Source of the DNA: Acinetobacter sp. ANC 5054
GTDB lineage: Bacteria > Pseudomonadota > Gammaproteobacteria > Pseudomonadales > Moraxellaceae
Assembly: GCF_002135295.1 (NCBI RefSeq)
Contig: NZ_NEGG01000001.1
Coordinates: 1 to 64,000, forward strand
Direction: 5' to 3'
Length of the DNA: 64,000 bases
Below are positions 45,578 to 54,297 of this stretch, in pieces. Within the stretch, counting starts at the first letter, position 1. Each line of letters opens with the position of its first letter. The position numbers and the translations under genes were made by a program. The notes under the pieces were generated by a model that was given only the letters and a program-made list of their open reading frames with translations, did no database searches and was not told the origin of the DNA.

Positions 45578-46375
45578 ATGCAACGTTTTGCAATTGGGAT
45601 TGAGTTTTGCGGTATGCAGTACAAAGGGTGGCAAACACAGCAACCTGGTGTACCGAGCGTACAAGAAACCATTGAAACCGTGCTCAGCAAAGTTGCCAAT
45701 GAACCGATTATGTTACATGGCGCAGGTCGTACTGATGCAGGCGTGCATGCCACCAATATGGTGGCACATTTTGACACCCACGCCATTCGTCCGATTCGTG
45801 GCTGGCTCATGGGCAGCAATAGTCAACTACCGCGTGATATTTCTATCCAATGGATTAAAGAAATGGATCAAGACTTTCATGCTCGCTTTAAAGCACAAGC
45901 ACGTCGCTATCGCTATGTGGTATATAACAATGCCCAACGCCCAGCTTTACTGCATAAGCAAGTGACGCATGTCTATGCCAAACTTGATGTAGAAAAAATG
46001 CAACTTGCCGCAGCTAAATTTGAAGGCACTCATAATTTTGAAAGCTTTCGTGCAGCTGCCTGCCAGTCCAATCAACCCGTACGCCATGTGAGTCATTGCC
46101 GTCTAATTCAGCACGGCTGCTATTTAGTGCTAGATATTCAAGCAGATGGTTTTTTACATCATATGGTTCGAAATATCATGGGATGCTTACTTGAAGTGGG
46201 TCAAGGCATGTATGAGATTGACCATATTGACGCAATTTTTGCAGCTGAAGACCGTAAAGCAGCAGGGGTTACGGCTCCACCAGATGGGCTATATTTTATT
46301 CATGCAGACTATCCTGCACAATTTGAATTACCTCAAACACCGCTTGGTCCACATTGGTTGAATATGCCTGAATAG
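45578..46375 (+). CDS. truA: tRNA pseudouridine(38-40) synthase TruA
   Basis: TruA converts uridines 38-40 in the tRNA anticodon arm to pseudouridine. The 265-residue protein begins RFAIGIEFCGMQYKGWQTQQPGVPSVQETIE and has the catalytic Asp in GAGRTDAGVHATNMVAHFD (about 47-65), the KRYRY-like ARRYRYVVYNN strand, and FLHHMVRNIMGCLLEVGQG. GAGGTAACT precedes the start. Probably co-transcribed with asparaginase. A palindromic repeat begins at the first base after the stop codon. Confidence 0.96.
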   Translation: MQRFAIGIEFCGMQYKGWQTQQPGVPSVQETIETVLSKVANEPIMLHGAGRTDAGVHATNMVAHFDTHAIRPIRGWLMGSNSQLPRDISIQWIKEMDQDFHARFKAQARRYRYVVYNNAQRPALLHKQVTHVYAKLDVEKMQLAAAKFEGTHNFESFRAAACQSNQPVRHVSHCRLIQHGCYLVLDIQADGFLHHMVRNIMGCLLEVGQGMYEIDHIDAIFAAEDRKAAGVTAPPDGLYFIHADYPAQFELPQTPLGPHWLNMPE

Positions 46376-46509
46376 AAAATCCCTCCCAACCTCCCTTTCT
46401 AAAAAGGGAGGAGCAATCCCTCACCTTTAAAATGGGTTTAGAAAAGTCTCTTTTGAAAATAAGCGAAGCTCCACTCCTTTGTTAAAGGAGGGGTTAGGGG
46501 GGGATTTTA
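46376..46509. mobile_element. MITE- or REP-like palindromic element, about 134 bp
   Basis: The element starts AAAATCCCTCCCAACC and ends GGTTAGGGGGGGATTTTAT, so the ends are imperfect inverted repeats. Just inside each end is another palindrome: CTCCCTTTCTAAAAAGGGAG on the left and CTCCTTTGTTAAAGGAG on the right. It has no gene and abuts the truA stop and the 3' end of the AraC gene. I infer a non-autonomous element or a REP-type repeat; the family is not named here. Confidence 0.7.
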
Positions 46510-46522
46510 TCTAAGATCAACT

Positions 46523-47530
46523 TTAACGCTGTTTACGCTTTCTATATTCCACTGGCGTTTCATTGGTCCAGCGTTTAAAAGCTCGATAGAATGTACTCGG
46601 TTCAGAGAAGCCGGTTAAGTACACAATCCGCTCAACACTCTCACTGGTATTCGCCAAAAGCTTTTTCGCCAAACGACAGCGGTAATCCGACAAGATTTGT
46701 TGGAAGCTGGTATTTGCCTCTGAAAGCTGTGTACGTAAACGGCGCGGCGTAATATTTAACTGTGCGGCTACCGTTTCCAAAGTAGTTTCACCACTTTCCA
46801 ACGTCGAACCAATGGCACGACGCACCTCACCAACCAAGTCGTAACGTGCTAACTCTTGAAGCTTCTCGATTGCCAACTGTTCATGCAATTGTAATAGCTC
46901 AGGTTCAGCTTGCCACAATTGATATTCTAAAATGGCAGGATCGAAGTACAGACGCGTTTCTTTTTGCCCCAAGCTCACAGGACATTCAAACACACGGAAA
47001 TATTCATCATCAGGTGCGCCTTGACTGAAGTTAAAGTCAATATAAATCGGCTGGAAACGCCCTTCAGTAAGAAACTTGAAGAAACGAAGTACACCTGACA
47101 TCGCACATTCAGAGAAATGCCGATTGACGATATTTTCTGCCCAAGGCTGATGACCATTGGTGAGATAGCATCGATCATCCTCAATCACCAATTGCGCATG
47201 AAAAGCATCGCTAATTAAGCGCTGATAAGCCAAAGCACGCTTTAAGCCTTCACCAAAATTTTCGGATGAAATAAACAGGTGCTCAATCACTTGCCCACGA
47301 TATAGTGGTAAATGCTCGCCCAGATGCAAACCAATATCAGGGTCCTTACTGACCTCTTCTGCTGCCACCCAAAATGCAAATTGTGCATTGAGAGGTGTAC
47401 GGTCATTGGTTTCAACCTGATTTAATGCCACACCCGCTTTTGTTAAAATTTCTTCTGTTGGTAATCCTGCACGTCGAATTGCTTGATACCCTAAACGCAA
47501 CACTACAGATGCATCAGTTAGCTGACCCAC
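46523..47530 (-). CDS. AraC family transcriptional regulator (OruR/GbdR-like)
   Basis: A 335-residue regulator. Residues 15-200 form the arabinose-binding-like N-terminal domain found in AraC proteins with a whole-length ligand pocket (RRAGLPTEEILTKAGV, FWVAAEEVSKDPDIGLHLGE). The C-terminal double helix-turn-helix is ETVAAQLNITPRRLRTQL and VERIVYLTGFSEPSTFYRAFKRWTNETP. AAGGAAGG lies seven bases before the GTG start. The regulated genes are not evident. Its 3' end abuts the palindromic element. Confidence 0.88.
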   Translation of the reverse strand: MGQLTDASVVLRLGYQAIRRAGLPTEEILTKAGVALNQVETNDRTPLNAQFAFWVAAEEVSKDPDIGLHLGEHLPLYRGQVIEHLFISSENFGEGLKRALAYQRLISDAFHAQLVIEDDRCYLTNGHQPWAENIVNRHFSECAMSGVLRFFKFLTEGRFQPIYIDFNFSQGAPDDEYFRVFECPVSLGQKETRLYFDPAILEYQLWQAEPELLQLHEQLAIEKLQELARYDLVGEVRRAIGSTLESGETTLETVAAQLNITPRRLRTQLSEANTSFQQILSDYRCRLAKKLLANTSESVERIVYLTGFSEPSTFYRAFKRWTNETPVEYRKRKQR

Positions 47531-47698
47531 TCCAAAACCTTCCTTGTATGTACTTCATTTATACTTAAAAAGATTGAAATTAGATTAACTGCGATTGACC
47601 AAACTGACAACAGTTCCTCAGCTTTTTTTGTAGAAAAAGTTTAACTGTAGTGTTCGCTTATTTTACTGACAGTCGATCAGTTCAAAGCCTTTTACGGC

Positions 47699-47727
47699 TT
47701 GTATTCTGCAAATAAATTGACTATAAT
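47699..47727 (+). promoter_or_regulatory. Predicted promoter of infA
   Basis: TTGTAT (47699-47704) and a perfect TATAAT (47722-47727) with a 17-base spacer, about 35 bases before infA. Confidence 0.7.
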
Positions 47728-47761
47728 TTGCGCCTTTCCAATTTATTCTTTTAGGTAGGCT

Positions 47762-47983
47762 ATGGCCAATAAAGAGGAACTCATCGAGTTCGAAGGCGTT
47801 GTCACCGAGACGCTTCCTAATACTATGTTCCGTGTACGTTTAGAAAACGGTCATGAAGTGATTGCCCACATCTCTGGTAAAATGCGTAAACACTATATTC
47901 GTATTTTGACTGGCGACAGTGTTAAAGTAGAAATGACACCTTATGACTTAACTAAGGGTCGTATCACTTATCGTGCACGCTAA
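47762..47983 (+). CDS. infA: Translation initiation factor IF-1
   Basis: IF-1 binds the ribosomal A site on the 30S subunit and helps start translation. The 73-residue product is a single S1/OB domain: [38 protein letters not shown] and [21 protein letters not shown] match IF-1 very closely. It has a good promoter and a strong terminator, so it is monocistronic. Confidence 0.98.
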   Translation: MANKEELIEFEGVVTETLPNTMFRVRLENGHEVIAHISGKMRKHYIRILTGDSVKVEMTPYDLTKGRITYRAR

Positions 47984-47996
47984 GTTTTAGCGAAGC

Positions 47997-48025
47997 AAAA
48001 AAGCCACTTATCAGTGGCTTTTTTT
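47997..48025 (+). terminator. Terminator of infA
   Basis: AAAAAAGCCACT / AGTGGCTTTTTT twelve-pair stem with a TATC loop. Confidence 0.92.
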
Positions 48026-48124
48026 AAATCTTGATTTAAATAATTGATGAAAATTTGACTCAATGTATGTTTTTGATTTAGAGTTGAAAATCATAAAAAT
48101 TCAATACATTGAAGCCATATAACA

Positions 48125-48511
48125 ATGAAATTTAACAGTAAAATTCTTATACTCGTCGCTCCAATTCTCTGTGCTGCCTGTGCCACAACCAGTCAAAACA
48201 AAATCAATCAGTCATTACAACACTATGTTGGACAGTCGCCAGATCAAGTTCGACAACAACTTAATTTAACTCAGTTCGGTTATAAAGTTTCAGAAGCACC
48301 GATACAAACGCCAGACAAACTCAGCTATACCATTTTACGCAAGATGCCGATACCAATGGGTACGCCAAATCTAGGCACAAGCATCACTATGGGTGCACCG
48401 ATTCCTACACCATCCAACGGTAGTCTAAATATTGATATGAAATGTCAAATTGATTTCATACTTCGTGACAACCGTGTGGAATCGATCCAGTACATTGGCA
48501 AGGCATGTTAA
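48125..48511 (+). CDS. Small lipoprotein, paralogue of the gene at 49453
   Basis: A 128-residue predicted lipoprotein with lipobox CAAC (Cys20 as anchor, VAPILCAACATTS). The mature part holds YVGQSPDQVRQQLNLTQFGYKV, KLSYTILRKMPIPMG and the end KCQIDFILRDNRVESIQYIGKAC. The last Cys and another Cys in KCQI may form a disulfide. The gene at 49453 has the same layout (QxQLNLSQLGY, IPIPM, DLNCVIEFRL, TGRTC), so they are duplicates. Function unknown. The start has no strong ribosome site. Confidence 0.75.
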   Translation: MKFNSKILILVAPILCAACATTSQNKINQSLQHYVGQSPDQVRQQLNLTQFGYKVSEAPIQTPDKLSYTILRKMPIPMGTPNLGTSITMGAPIPTPSNGSLNIDMKCQIDFILRDNRVESIQYIGKAC

Positions 48512-48667
48512 TCCTGTAGAATTTTTATCATTAAATAAATCAAAACCTTACTACAGGTCATGCCCTATTTATGGTGTATCAAACCACTCGATTTTAAAGT
48601 AAAAAGGCTACTTCTTATTAAAACTAAGTTCCATTCACATATCGTACACGTGAATTTTTAAACGACG

Positions 48668-48697
48668 AAAAAAAGCCACCAATACGGTGGCTTTTTT
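48668..48697. terminator. Terminator between the lipoprotein and LprI-like genes
   Basis: GCCACC / GGTGGC stem with an AATAC loop, flanked by seven A and six T. It ends the minus-strand gene and could also serve the plus strand. Confidence 0.85.
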
Positions 48698-48728
48698 ATA
48701 TGCCCTTGTCTATCAAATTGCAGTTGAA

Positions 48729-49091
48729 TTAGTTCAACATATTGGTTTTACATCCAATCGTAGTACATTCGCGTAAGCGCTCACGGAGCCAATTATTTCG
48801 ATCTTGAGTCGTTGTCAAACGGCATTGCACATCAATACCTGTATCCGTTGTACACTGCGCATCACGTTCACGAATCCATGCCAATTGAGATGTTTTCAGA
48901 ATTTTTTTCTGATTTTCAGATAATTTTCCACGTAAAGTTTGATAATTCTTATTGAGTTCTGTGTCTGCGCTAGCATATAGCTTATTGGTACAGTACACAT
49001 CATCATAGACATTTCTGGCTTGTTCACAATTATCCGCAAATGCCGCACCACTTATCCACATACAACCCAAAATGATCACCATTTTTTTCAT
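48729..49091 (-). CDS. LprI-like lysozyme inhibitor (DUF1311) protein
   Basis: The ORF has a signal peptide (MKKMVIILGCMWISGAAFA) and a mature domain of about 100 residues with YCTNKLYASADTELNKNYQTLRGKL, LAWIRERDAQC and LRERLRECTTIGC, the pattern of DUF1311/LprI. Proteins of this family inhibit lysozyme or bind in the envelope. Several Cys are spaced as in disulfides. ATG 49091 follows AAGGAGAGCAAT, which beats the longer frame to 49172. It lies between two paralogous lipoproteins on the opposite strand. Confidence 0.8.
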   Translation of the reverse strand: MKKMVIILGCMWISGAAFADNCEQARNVYDDVYCTNKLYASADTELNKNYQTLRGKLSENQKKILKTSQLAWIRERDAQCTTDTGIDVQCRLTTTQDRNNWLRERLRECTTIGCKTNMLN

Positions 49092-49348
49092 ATTGCTCTC
49101 CTTGCTTATTCTTGTTTGCAATAACTTCAAATCTAATTCACGAGGCTGTCTTAGCATTCTAAATAAATCCACGATGCAGAATATTGAAAATTGTTAACCA
49201 CATTTAAATATGCTGCTAACACTGAATTGTGCAACACATTAATACAGGCATACCTAAGACAAATTTTATAAACCATTCCATGACCTTCATTCGCTTTCCA
49301 GACACAATATAAGGTCTAAAACTTTTTATCGTATATGCGGAGTTGCAT

Positions 49349-49378
49349 AGTGCAAGTGCAAGTGCAAGTGCAAGTGCA
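49349..49378 (+). repeat. Five perfect AGTGCA hexamer repeats
   Basis: AGTGCA is repeated exactly five times, followed by CC and a TATAAA box at 49384-49389. It sits about 75 bases before the lipoprotein start in the -35/spacer region. A TTGCAT at 49343-49348 stands before the repeat. Copy number changes would shift -35/-10 spacing. Confidence 0.8.
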
Positions 49379-49452
49379 CCGTGTATAAAATGACTACAGT
49401 GTTACAGCTGCAAATCAGACTAAACTGAATTTATTTCGTGAGGAATTTACCC

Positions 49453-49875
49453 ATGAAATTAAGCCAAAATTGTTTTAGTTTTAAATTTGGAATGTTATCC
49501 ATACTCAGCGGCTTCGTATTGGCTAGCTGCACAACAACGCCAACAAGCTCAACATATGAACGTGAGCGCTATTTAACATCTTTTATTGGTAAATCGAGCC
49601 AAACCATTCAGTCTCAACTCAATTTAAGCCAATTAGGCTATCAGAATATCAGTGCTGGAAAACTATCACCAGATCGTTTGACATATCGCGTGGCACGCCC
49701 AATCAGCATTCCGATACCTATGGCTGATAATCCTGCAATGGGTCTAGGTAGCGGTGCTGCTGTACCCATTCCAAGCAGTAGCAATCGCTATGACATAGAC
49801 CTGAACTGTGTGATTGAGTTTCGTTTGAAAAATAATATTGCCACGGATGTCCGTTTAACCGGTCGCACTTGCTAA
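49453..49875 (+). CDS. Small lipoprotein, paralogue of the gene at 48125
   Basis: The product has a signal peptide and lipobox LASC (VLASCTTTPT). Mature features are YLTSFIGKSSQTIQSQLNLSQLGY, RPISIPIPM and DLNCVIEFRLKNN..TGRTC, matching the upstream paralogue. The start at 49453 follows GAGGAATTTACCC; the longer frame to 49438 is less likely. The hexamer repeat and a TATAAA box just upstream suggest variable expression. Function unknown. Confidence 0.75.
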   Translation: MKLSQNCFSFKFGMLSILSGFVLASCTTTPTSSTYERERYLTSFIGKSSQTIQSQLNLSQLGYQNISAGKLSPDRLTYRVARPISIPIPMADNPAMGLGSGAAVPIPSSSNRYDIDLNCVIEFRLKNNIATDVRLTGRTC

Positions 49876-49920
49876 TCGTTTGCAACGCTTAAATTCATTT
49901 GCCCAGCATATTTTATGCAT

Positions 49921-49952
49921 AAAAAAACGCAGCTAAATTGCTGCGTTTTTTT
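49921..49952. terminator. Bidirectional terminator between lipoprotein gene and leuB
   Basis: AAAAAAACGCAGC / GCTGCGTTTTTTT with a TAAATT loop, between convergent genes. Confidence 0.9.
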
Positions 49953-49965
49953 CTTTTATTTGAAC

Positions 49966-51045
49966 TTAGTTCAATGCAGTCACAACGGCTTGACCCATTT
50001 CAACTGTACCAACTTTTGTACTGCCTTCAGACATAATGTCGCCAGTACGTAGGCCTTGATCCAAAACATTGCTTACAGCATCTTCAATGGCTTTAGCGGC
50101 TGCTTCTTCACGGAAGGTATAACGTAGCATCATTGCCACAGAAAGGATGGTGGCTAATGGGTTAGCAATATTTTGACCTGCGATATCTGGCGCTGAACCA
50201 TGGCATGGTTCGTACATACCTTTGCCGTTTTCGTCTAAAGATGCTGAAGGCAACATACCGATAGAACCCGTCAACATCGCTGCTTCATCAGACAAGATGT
50301 CGCCAAACAAGTTGCCCGTTACGATCACGTCAAACTGTTTCGGTGCACGTACCAACTGCATTGCTGCATTGTCGACATACATGTGAGATAAGTTGATATT
50401 TGGGTACTGCTCTTCTTTCAACGCAGTTACGGTTTGTTTCCAAAGTTCCGTTACTTCAAGTACGTTCGCTTTATCAACTGAACATACTTTACCACCACGT
50501 AAGCTCGCCATTTCAAAAGCAACTTTGGCAATACGTTTAATTTCAGACTCTGCATATACGTCAGTGTTAAAACCTTGTTTTTCACCATTTTCAAGTTCAC
50601 GAATACCACGTGGCTGACCGAAGTAGATACCACCTGTCAATTCACGAACAATCAGAATATCTAAACCAGAAACAATTTCAGGTTTTAAGCTAGAAGCATC
50701 TGCAAGTTGTGGATATAGAATCGCTGGACGCAAGTTAGCAAATAAATTTAATTCTGAACGGATTTTTAAAAGACCACGCTCTGGACGGATTGAACGCTCA
50801 ATCGTATCCCATTTCGGACCGCCAACCGCACCCAATAAAATTGCATCCGCTTTTTTCGCTTGTGCTGCAGTTACGTCTGGATATGGTGAACCGTGTGCAT
50901 CAATCGCTGCACCCCCCAACAAACCTTGTTCCCAAGTCAAACCTAAGTTGAATTTTTCGTTTACACGTGTCAGCACTTGTTCTGCTGCTTTCACGATTTC
51001 AGGGCCAATACCATCACCTGGTAAAATCAAAATATGTTTTGACAT
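49966..51045 (-). CDS. leuB: 3-isopropylmalate dehydrogenase
   Basis: LeuB oxidises and decarboxylates 3-isopropylmalate to 2-ketoisocaproate, the third leucine step. The 359-residue product has [10 protein letters not shown] at the start, the substrate motif [32 protein letters not shown] (with the key Tyr) and [26 protein letters not shown] near the metal site. ATG 51045 follows TGGAAAGACTC; the ATG four codons upstream is weaker. It is the last gene of the leuC-leuD-lipoprotein-leuB unit. Confidence 0.96.
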   Translation of the reverse strand: MSKHILILPGDGIGPEIVKAAEQVLTRVNEKFNLGLTWEQGLLGGAAIDAHGSPYPDVTAAQAKKADAILLGAVGGPKWDTIERSIRPERGLLKIRSELNLFANLRPAILYPQLADASSLKPEIVSGLDILIVRELTGGIYFGQPRGIRELENGEKQGFNTDVYAESEIKRIAKVAFEMASLRGGKVCSVDKANVLEVTELWKQTVTALKEEQYPNINLSHMYVDNAAMQLVRAPKQFDVIVTGNLFGDILSDEAAMLTGSIGMLPSASLDENGKGMYEPCHGSAPDIAGQNIANPLATILSVAMMLRYTFREEAAAKAIEDAVSNVLDQGLRTGDIMSEGSTKVGTVEMGQAVVTALN

Positions 51046-51085
51046 GAGTCTTTCCATTTATACGCTGGTTCATTACCAGTCAGAT

Positions 51086-51649
51086 TTAAAGTTTTTTTTC
51101 TACAAACTCACCAAGTCCAGTTAAGACATTGTATGGTCGGCAGAAACGTCGAATGGTTTTTTCGCCTTGTTTTAAGTCAACGCAAAGCGGATCTGGTGCT
51201 GACTTATCGAGTAAGCTACCTTGCTGCTTAGAACGATCGCGAAACATTTTAAATGAGTATTCTTGCTTTGACTTAAAGTTATGTATCACATGTAGGCGTT
51301 CGGATTTACCCGTTGAAATTGGGTAAAAGCGAATCACCACTTCATGCTGCCCAGAAGGTACAGACAAATACACGGGATTAGGCTCTGAAAGTGATTGCCC
51401 ATTTAAACGAACAATCCCTGCTTTAATGGCGGCACGTTGAACTTTATGATGTTCGGCATCAATAATCATTAATTGATCCAAACGCTCAAACTCACAATGT
51501 GCTGGCCCTGCACAAAAAATTAACGCATTTTTTTTGGTACTTTCAGTTTCTTTCACATTTTTAATGCGTTTCGTGTCCATGGTTTGACACGCAGTCAGTG
51601 ATGCAAGCATCACTCCTGTTACAACCAGCTGACCGAAGAACTTACCCAT
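51086..51649 (-). CDS. Predicted lipoprotein inside the leuC-leuD-leuB cluster
   Basis: The 187-residue protein has lipobox LTAC (ASLTACQTMDT) after a signal peptide. The mature part has YLSVPSGQHEVVIRFYP, strand-rich, which suggests a beta-sandwich like that of PEGA/DUF2846-type lipoproteins, and a C-terminus with several Cys (PDPLCVD, RRFCRPY). It is not a leucine biosynthesis enzyme. It lies 40 bases before leuB and 110 bases after leuD, so is likely co-transcribed with them, an odd placement. Family not recognised. Confidence 0.7.
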   Translation of the reverse strand: MGKFFGQLVVTGVMLASLTACQTMDTKRIKNVKETESTKKNALIFCAGPAHCEFERLDQLMIIDAEHHKVQRAAIKAGIVRLNGQSLSEPNPVYLSVPSGQHEVVIRFYPISTGKSERLHVIHNFKSKQEYSFKMFRDRSKQQGSLLDKSAPDPLCVDLKQGEKTIRRFCRPYNVLTGLGEFVEKKL

Positions 51650-51758
51650 TTTTCGAACCCAACCTGATAATTACTGGCGAACGTATAAATATTGTTTTGC
51701 CTGATATTAACAAGACTTAAGCAGAGTTACTACCAAGAAGTTCTTCGGTAAAACTGAC

Positions 51759-52409
51759 TTAAGCTTTAATCTCAGCAAATACCCAAGGGCGAGTAGCTTT
51801 GGTTTTTTCTTCATAAGCACGAATGTCATCCGCTGCTTGTAAAGTTAAACCAATATCATCCAAACCATTTAACAAGCAGTGCTTACGGAATGGATCCACT
51901 TCAAATTTAAAGGCTTCACCCGATGGCGTACGTACTTCTTGTGCATCCAAATCGATGGTTAATTGATAACCTTCAGATGCAGCACATTCTTTAAATAACT
52001 GATCCACAATCTCTTCAGACAAGATCACTGGCAACATGCCATTTTTAAAGCTGTTGTTAAAGAAAATATCCGCATAGCTTGGCGCAATCACGGTACGGAA
52101 ACCATATTCTTCCAAAGCCCATGGCGCATGCTCTCGGCTTGAACCACAACCAAAGTTAGCACGAGAGATTAATACGGTCGCACCTTGATAACGAGGTTGG
52201 TTCAACGCAAAATCTGGATTTTTAGGGCGCTTAGAAATATCTTGCCCTAAATAACCTTCGTCTAAATAACGAAGTTCATCAAATAAGTTATCGCCAAAAC
52301 CTGTACGTTTGATTGATTTCAAAAACTGTTTTGGAATAATTAAATCTGTATCGACATTGGCACGGTCTAAAGGTGCAACGATACCTTGTTCAACGGTATA
52401 TTTTTTCAT
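51759..52409 (-). CDS. leuD: 3-isopropylmalate dehydratase small subunit
   Basis: LeuD joins LeuC to isomerise 2- to 3-isopropylmalate. The 216-residue product has [20 protein letters not shown] at the start, the loop [18 protein letters not shown] (residues 80-97), and [11 protein letters not shown]. Length is normal for the gammaproteobacterial type. The leuC stop lies 99 bases upstream; a REP-type repeat fills most of that gap. Confidence 0.96.
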   Translation of the reverse strand: MKKYTVEQGIVAPLDRANVDTDLIIPKQFLKSIKRTGFGDNLFDELRYLDEGYLGQDISKRPKNPDFALNQPRYQGATVLISRANFGCGSSREHAPWALEEYGFRTVIAPSYADIFFNNSFKNGMLPVILSEEIVDQLFKECAASEGYQLTIDLDAQEVRTPSGEAFKFEVDPFRKHCLLNGLDDIGLTLQAADDIRAYEEKTKATRPWVFAEIKA

Positions 52410-52433
52410 GTTTATTTCTCACTGAATCCGTGA

Positions 52434-52502
52434 CCTCTCCCTAACCCTCTCCTTATAGGAGAGGGAACTCCTTCTCCCTGTGGGAGAAGGCTGGGATGAG
52501 GG
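52434..52502. repeat. REP-like repeat between leuC and leuD
   Basis: Two perfect hairpins: CCCTCTCC-TTATA-GGAGAGGG and CCTTCTCCC-TGT-GGGAGAAGG, enclosed by CCTCTCCCTAACC and GGCTGGGATGAGG, which are imperfectly complementary. It occupies most of the leuC-leuD gap within a transcribed region, so it may affect mRNA stability or relative expression. Confidence 0.75.
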
Positions 52503-52508
52503 CTTAAA

Positions 52509-53942
52509 CTAGAACGTACGTACGTCAACAAAGTGACCAGCAATCGCTGCTGCTGCTGCCATTGCTGGACTGACCAAATGCGTGCGACCACCATTACCTT
52601 GACGACCTTCAAAGTTACGGTTTGATGTCGATGCACAGTGTTCACCCGGTTGCAATTTATCAGCATTCATTGCCAAACACATTGAGCAACCTGGCTCACG
52701 CCATTCAAAACCAGCTTCGATTAAAATTTTGTCTAAGCCTTCCGCTTCTGCTTGTGCTTTGACTAAGCCTGAACCCGGTACGACCATCGCTTGTTTAATA
52801 CTCGAAGCGACTTTTTTACCTTTGGCAATTTCAGCAGCTGCACGAATATCTTCAATACGCGAGTTGGTACATGAACCAATAAATACGCGGTCTAACTGAA
52901 TGTCTGCCAAAGCCTGACCTGCCGTTAAGCCCATATAGTTATAGGCACGCGTCCAATCGTTACGCTGTACGTCATCTTTGGCTTGTTCTAAAGTCGGCAC
53001 CGCTTGAGTTACTGGAATCACCATTTCAGGCGATGTACCCCAAGACACTTGTGGCTCAATTTCTTCACCTTGCAACACCACAACCGTATCGAAATGTGCA
53101 TCTTCATCAGAATGCAAAGTGTTCCAATACGCCACGGCTTGATACCATTGCTCGCCTTTCGGTGCATAAGGACGGTCTTTTACGTATTCAATGGTTTTGT
53201 CATCGACAGCGACCATACCGACACGAGCACCGCCTTCGATTGCCATATTACACACCGTCATACGGCCTTCAATCGACATATCGCGGAACACTTGACCACC
53301 GAATTCAATCGCATGACCTGTACCACCAGCCGTACCGATTTTACCGATAATCGCTAAAACCACGTCTTTCGATGTCACGCCTTGACCCAATTTGCCGTCA
53401 ACGCGCACCAACATGTTTTTCATTTTCTTTTGAATTAAGCACTGAGTTGCCAATACATGTTCAACTTCTGAGGTACCAATACCATGTGCCAAGCAACCAA
53501 ATGCACCATGCGTCGCCGTATGCGAGTCACCACACACTACGGTCATACCCGGTAAAGTTAAACCTTGTTCAGGTCCAACTACATGGGCAATCCCTTGGCG
53601 TACATCATTAATGTCAAACTGAGCAACATTAAATGCCTTACAGTTGTCATCTAAAGTTTGTACTTGGATGCGTGAAGTGTCATCTTCAATACCTGCAATC
53701 CCTTCAGAACGTTCTTTTTTCGAAGTCGGCACGTTATGGTCAGGCGTTGCAACGTTGGCACTTAAACGCCAAGGTTTACGACCCGCAAGCTGTAAACCTT
53801 CAAAGGCTTGTGGTGAAGTCACTTCATGTAATAAATGACGGTCGATATACAATAATGAAGAGCCATCATCTCGTTGTTTTACTAGATGGTCATCCCACAA
53901 TTTGTCATACAATGTTTTTGCTTTTTGGGTTTCGCCTGCCAT
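52509..53942 (-). CDS. leuC: 3-isopropylmalate dehydratase large subunit
   Basis: LeuC carries the iron-sulfur cluster for isopropylmalate isomerisation. The 477-residue product has [50 protein letters not shown], and cluster cysteines in the [14 protein letters not shown] and [11 protein letters not shown] segments. The start at 53942 has GGAG nine bases upstream; an ATG five codons earlier lacks it. It is the first gene of the leu cluster, with a LysR gene some 1.6 kb away. Confidence 0.97.
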   Translation of the reverse strand: MAGETQKAKTLYDKLWDDHLVKQRDDGSSLLYIDRHLLHEVTSPQAFEGLQLAGRKPWRLSANVATPDHNVPTSKKERSEGIAGIEDDTSRIQVQTLDDNCKAFNVAQFDINDVRQGIAHVVGPEQGLTLPGMTVVCGDSHTATHGAFGCLAHGIGTSEVEHVLATQCLIQKKMKNMLVRVDGKLGQGVTSKDVVLAIIGKIGTAGGTGHAIEFGGQVFRDMSIEGRMTVCNMAIEGGARVGMVAVDDKTIEYVKDRPYAPKGEQWYQAVAYWNTLHSDEDAHFDTVVVLQGEEIEPQVSWGTSPEMVIPVTQAVPTLEQAKDDVQRNDWTRAYNYMGLTAGQALADIQLDRVFIGSCTNSRIEDIRAAAEIAKGKKVASSIKQAMVVPGSGLVKAQAEAEGLDKILIEAGFEWREPGCSMCLAMNADKLQPGEHCASTSNRNFEGRQGNGGRTHLVSPAMAAAAAIAGHFVDVRTF

Positions 53943-53986
53943 GTCGATATGCTCCACTGGACTGGGTAAATTCTTTCGTTAAATCG

Positions 53987-54015
53987 ATTATAACCACGTA
54001 TTCACATAAATCTAA
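53987..54015 (-). promoter_or_regulatory. Candidate promoter of leuC
   Basis: On the minus strand a perfect TATAAT (complement of 53987-53992) follows TTAGAT (complement of 54010-54015) by 17 bases, 45 bases before leuC. The -35 is poor, as expected for an activated promoter. Confidence 0.5.
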
Positions 54016-54041
54016 TTTATCATTTTTATTAGTTTAAAAAC

Positions 54042-54066
54042 TTATAGGAATGATATTTTCCTGTAT
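54042..54066. promoter_or_regulatory. Candidate LysR-type operator upstream of leuC
   Basis: ATAGGAA-TGATATT-TTCCTGTAT is an imperfect palindrome about 70 bases upstream of the expected leuC transcript start. Its TTATAGGAATGAT also occurs exactly at the ribosome-site region of the LysR gene (55508-55520). Confidence 0.4.
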
Positions 54067-54239
54067 ATGCGTACAAAACTTTAGCGTCTCCTACGATGCT
54101 GAAAATAAAGCCAAAGCCTTGCTGAAACAATATTTCAGCACAGAAATTCAGTTTAATTTATCGACTGTTCAGCTCTATTTTATGGCTTTATTTGCAAATT
54201 CTATGATCATGAGTTAAATTTCCTCTTTTACAATGCAAA

Positions 54240-54254
54240 TAAGAATCATTATTA
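54240..54254 (+). promoter_or_regulatory. Candidate Fur box before the DUF2061 gene
   Basis: TAAGAATCATTATTA matches 11 of 14 defined positions of TGATAATNATTATCA. It is about 44 bases before the start of the DUF2061 gene, in promoter position. Confidence 0.5.
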
Positions 54255-54297
54255 TTAAATTAAGCCAAAACGCATAGCATTTTCAAGGAGCATTTTC

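Noticed and set aside
49349..49378. Hexamer array as a CRISPR or iteron
   Set aside because: Units are only six bases, contiguous and without spacers; no cas or replication genes are nearby.
52412..52666. 84-codon minus-strand frame spanning the leuC end and the leuC-leuD repeat
   Set aside because: Alternative frame of leuC running through a REP-like repeat; the His/Pro-rich end is the repeat translated.
53943..54240. Leucine attenuator before leuC
   Set aside because: The minus-strand leader has no short frame with a run of Leu codons; the only short frame seen has none.
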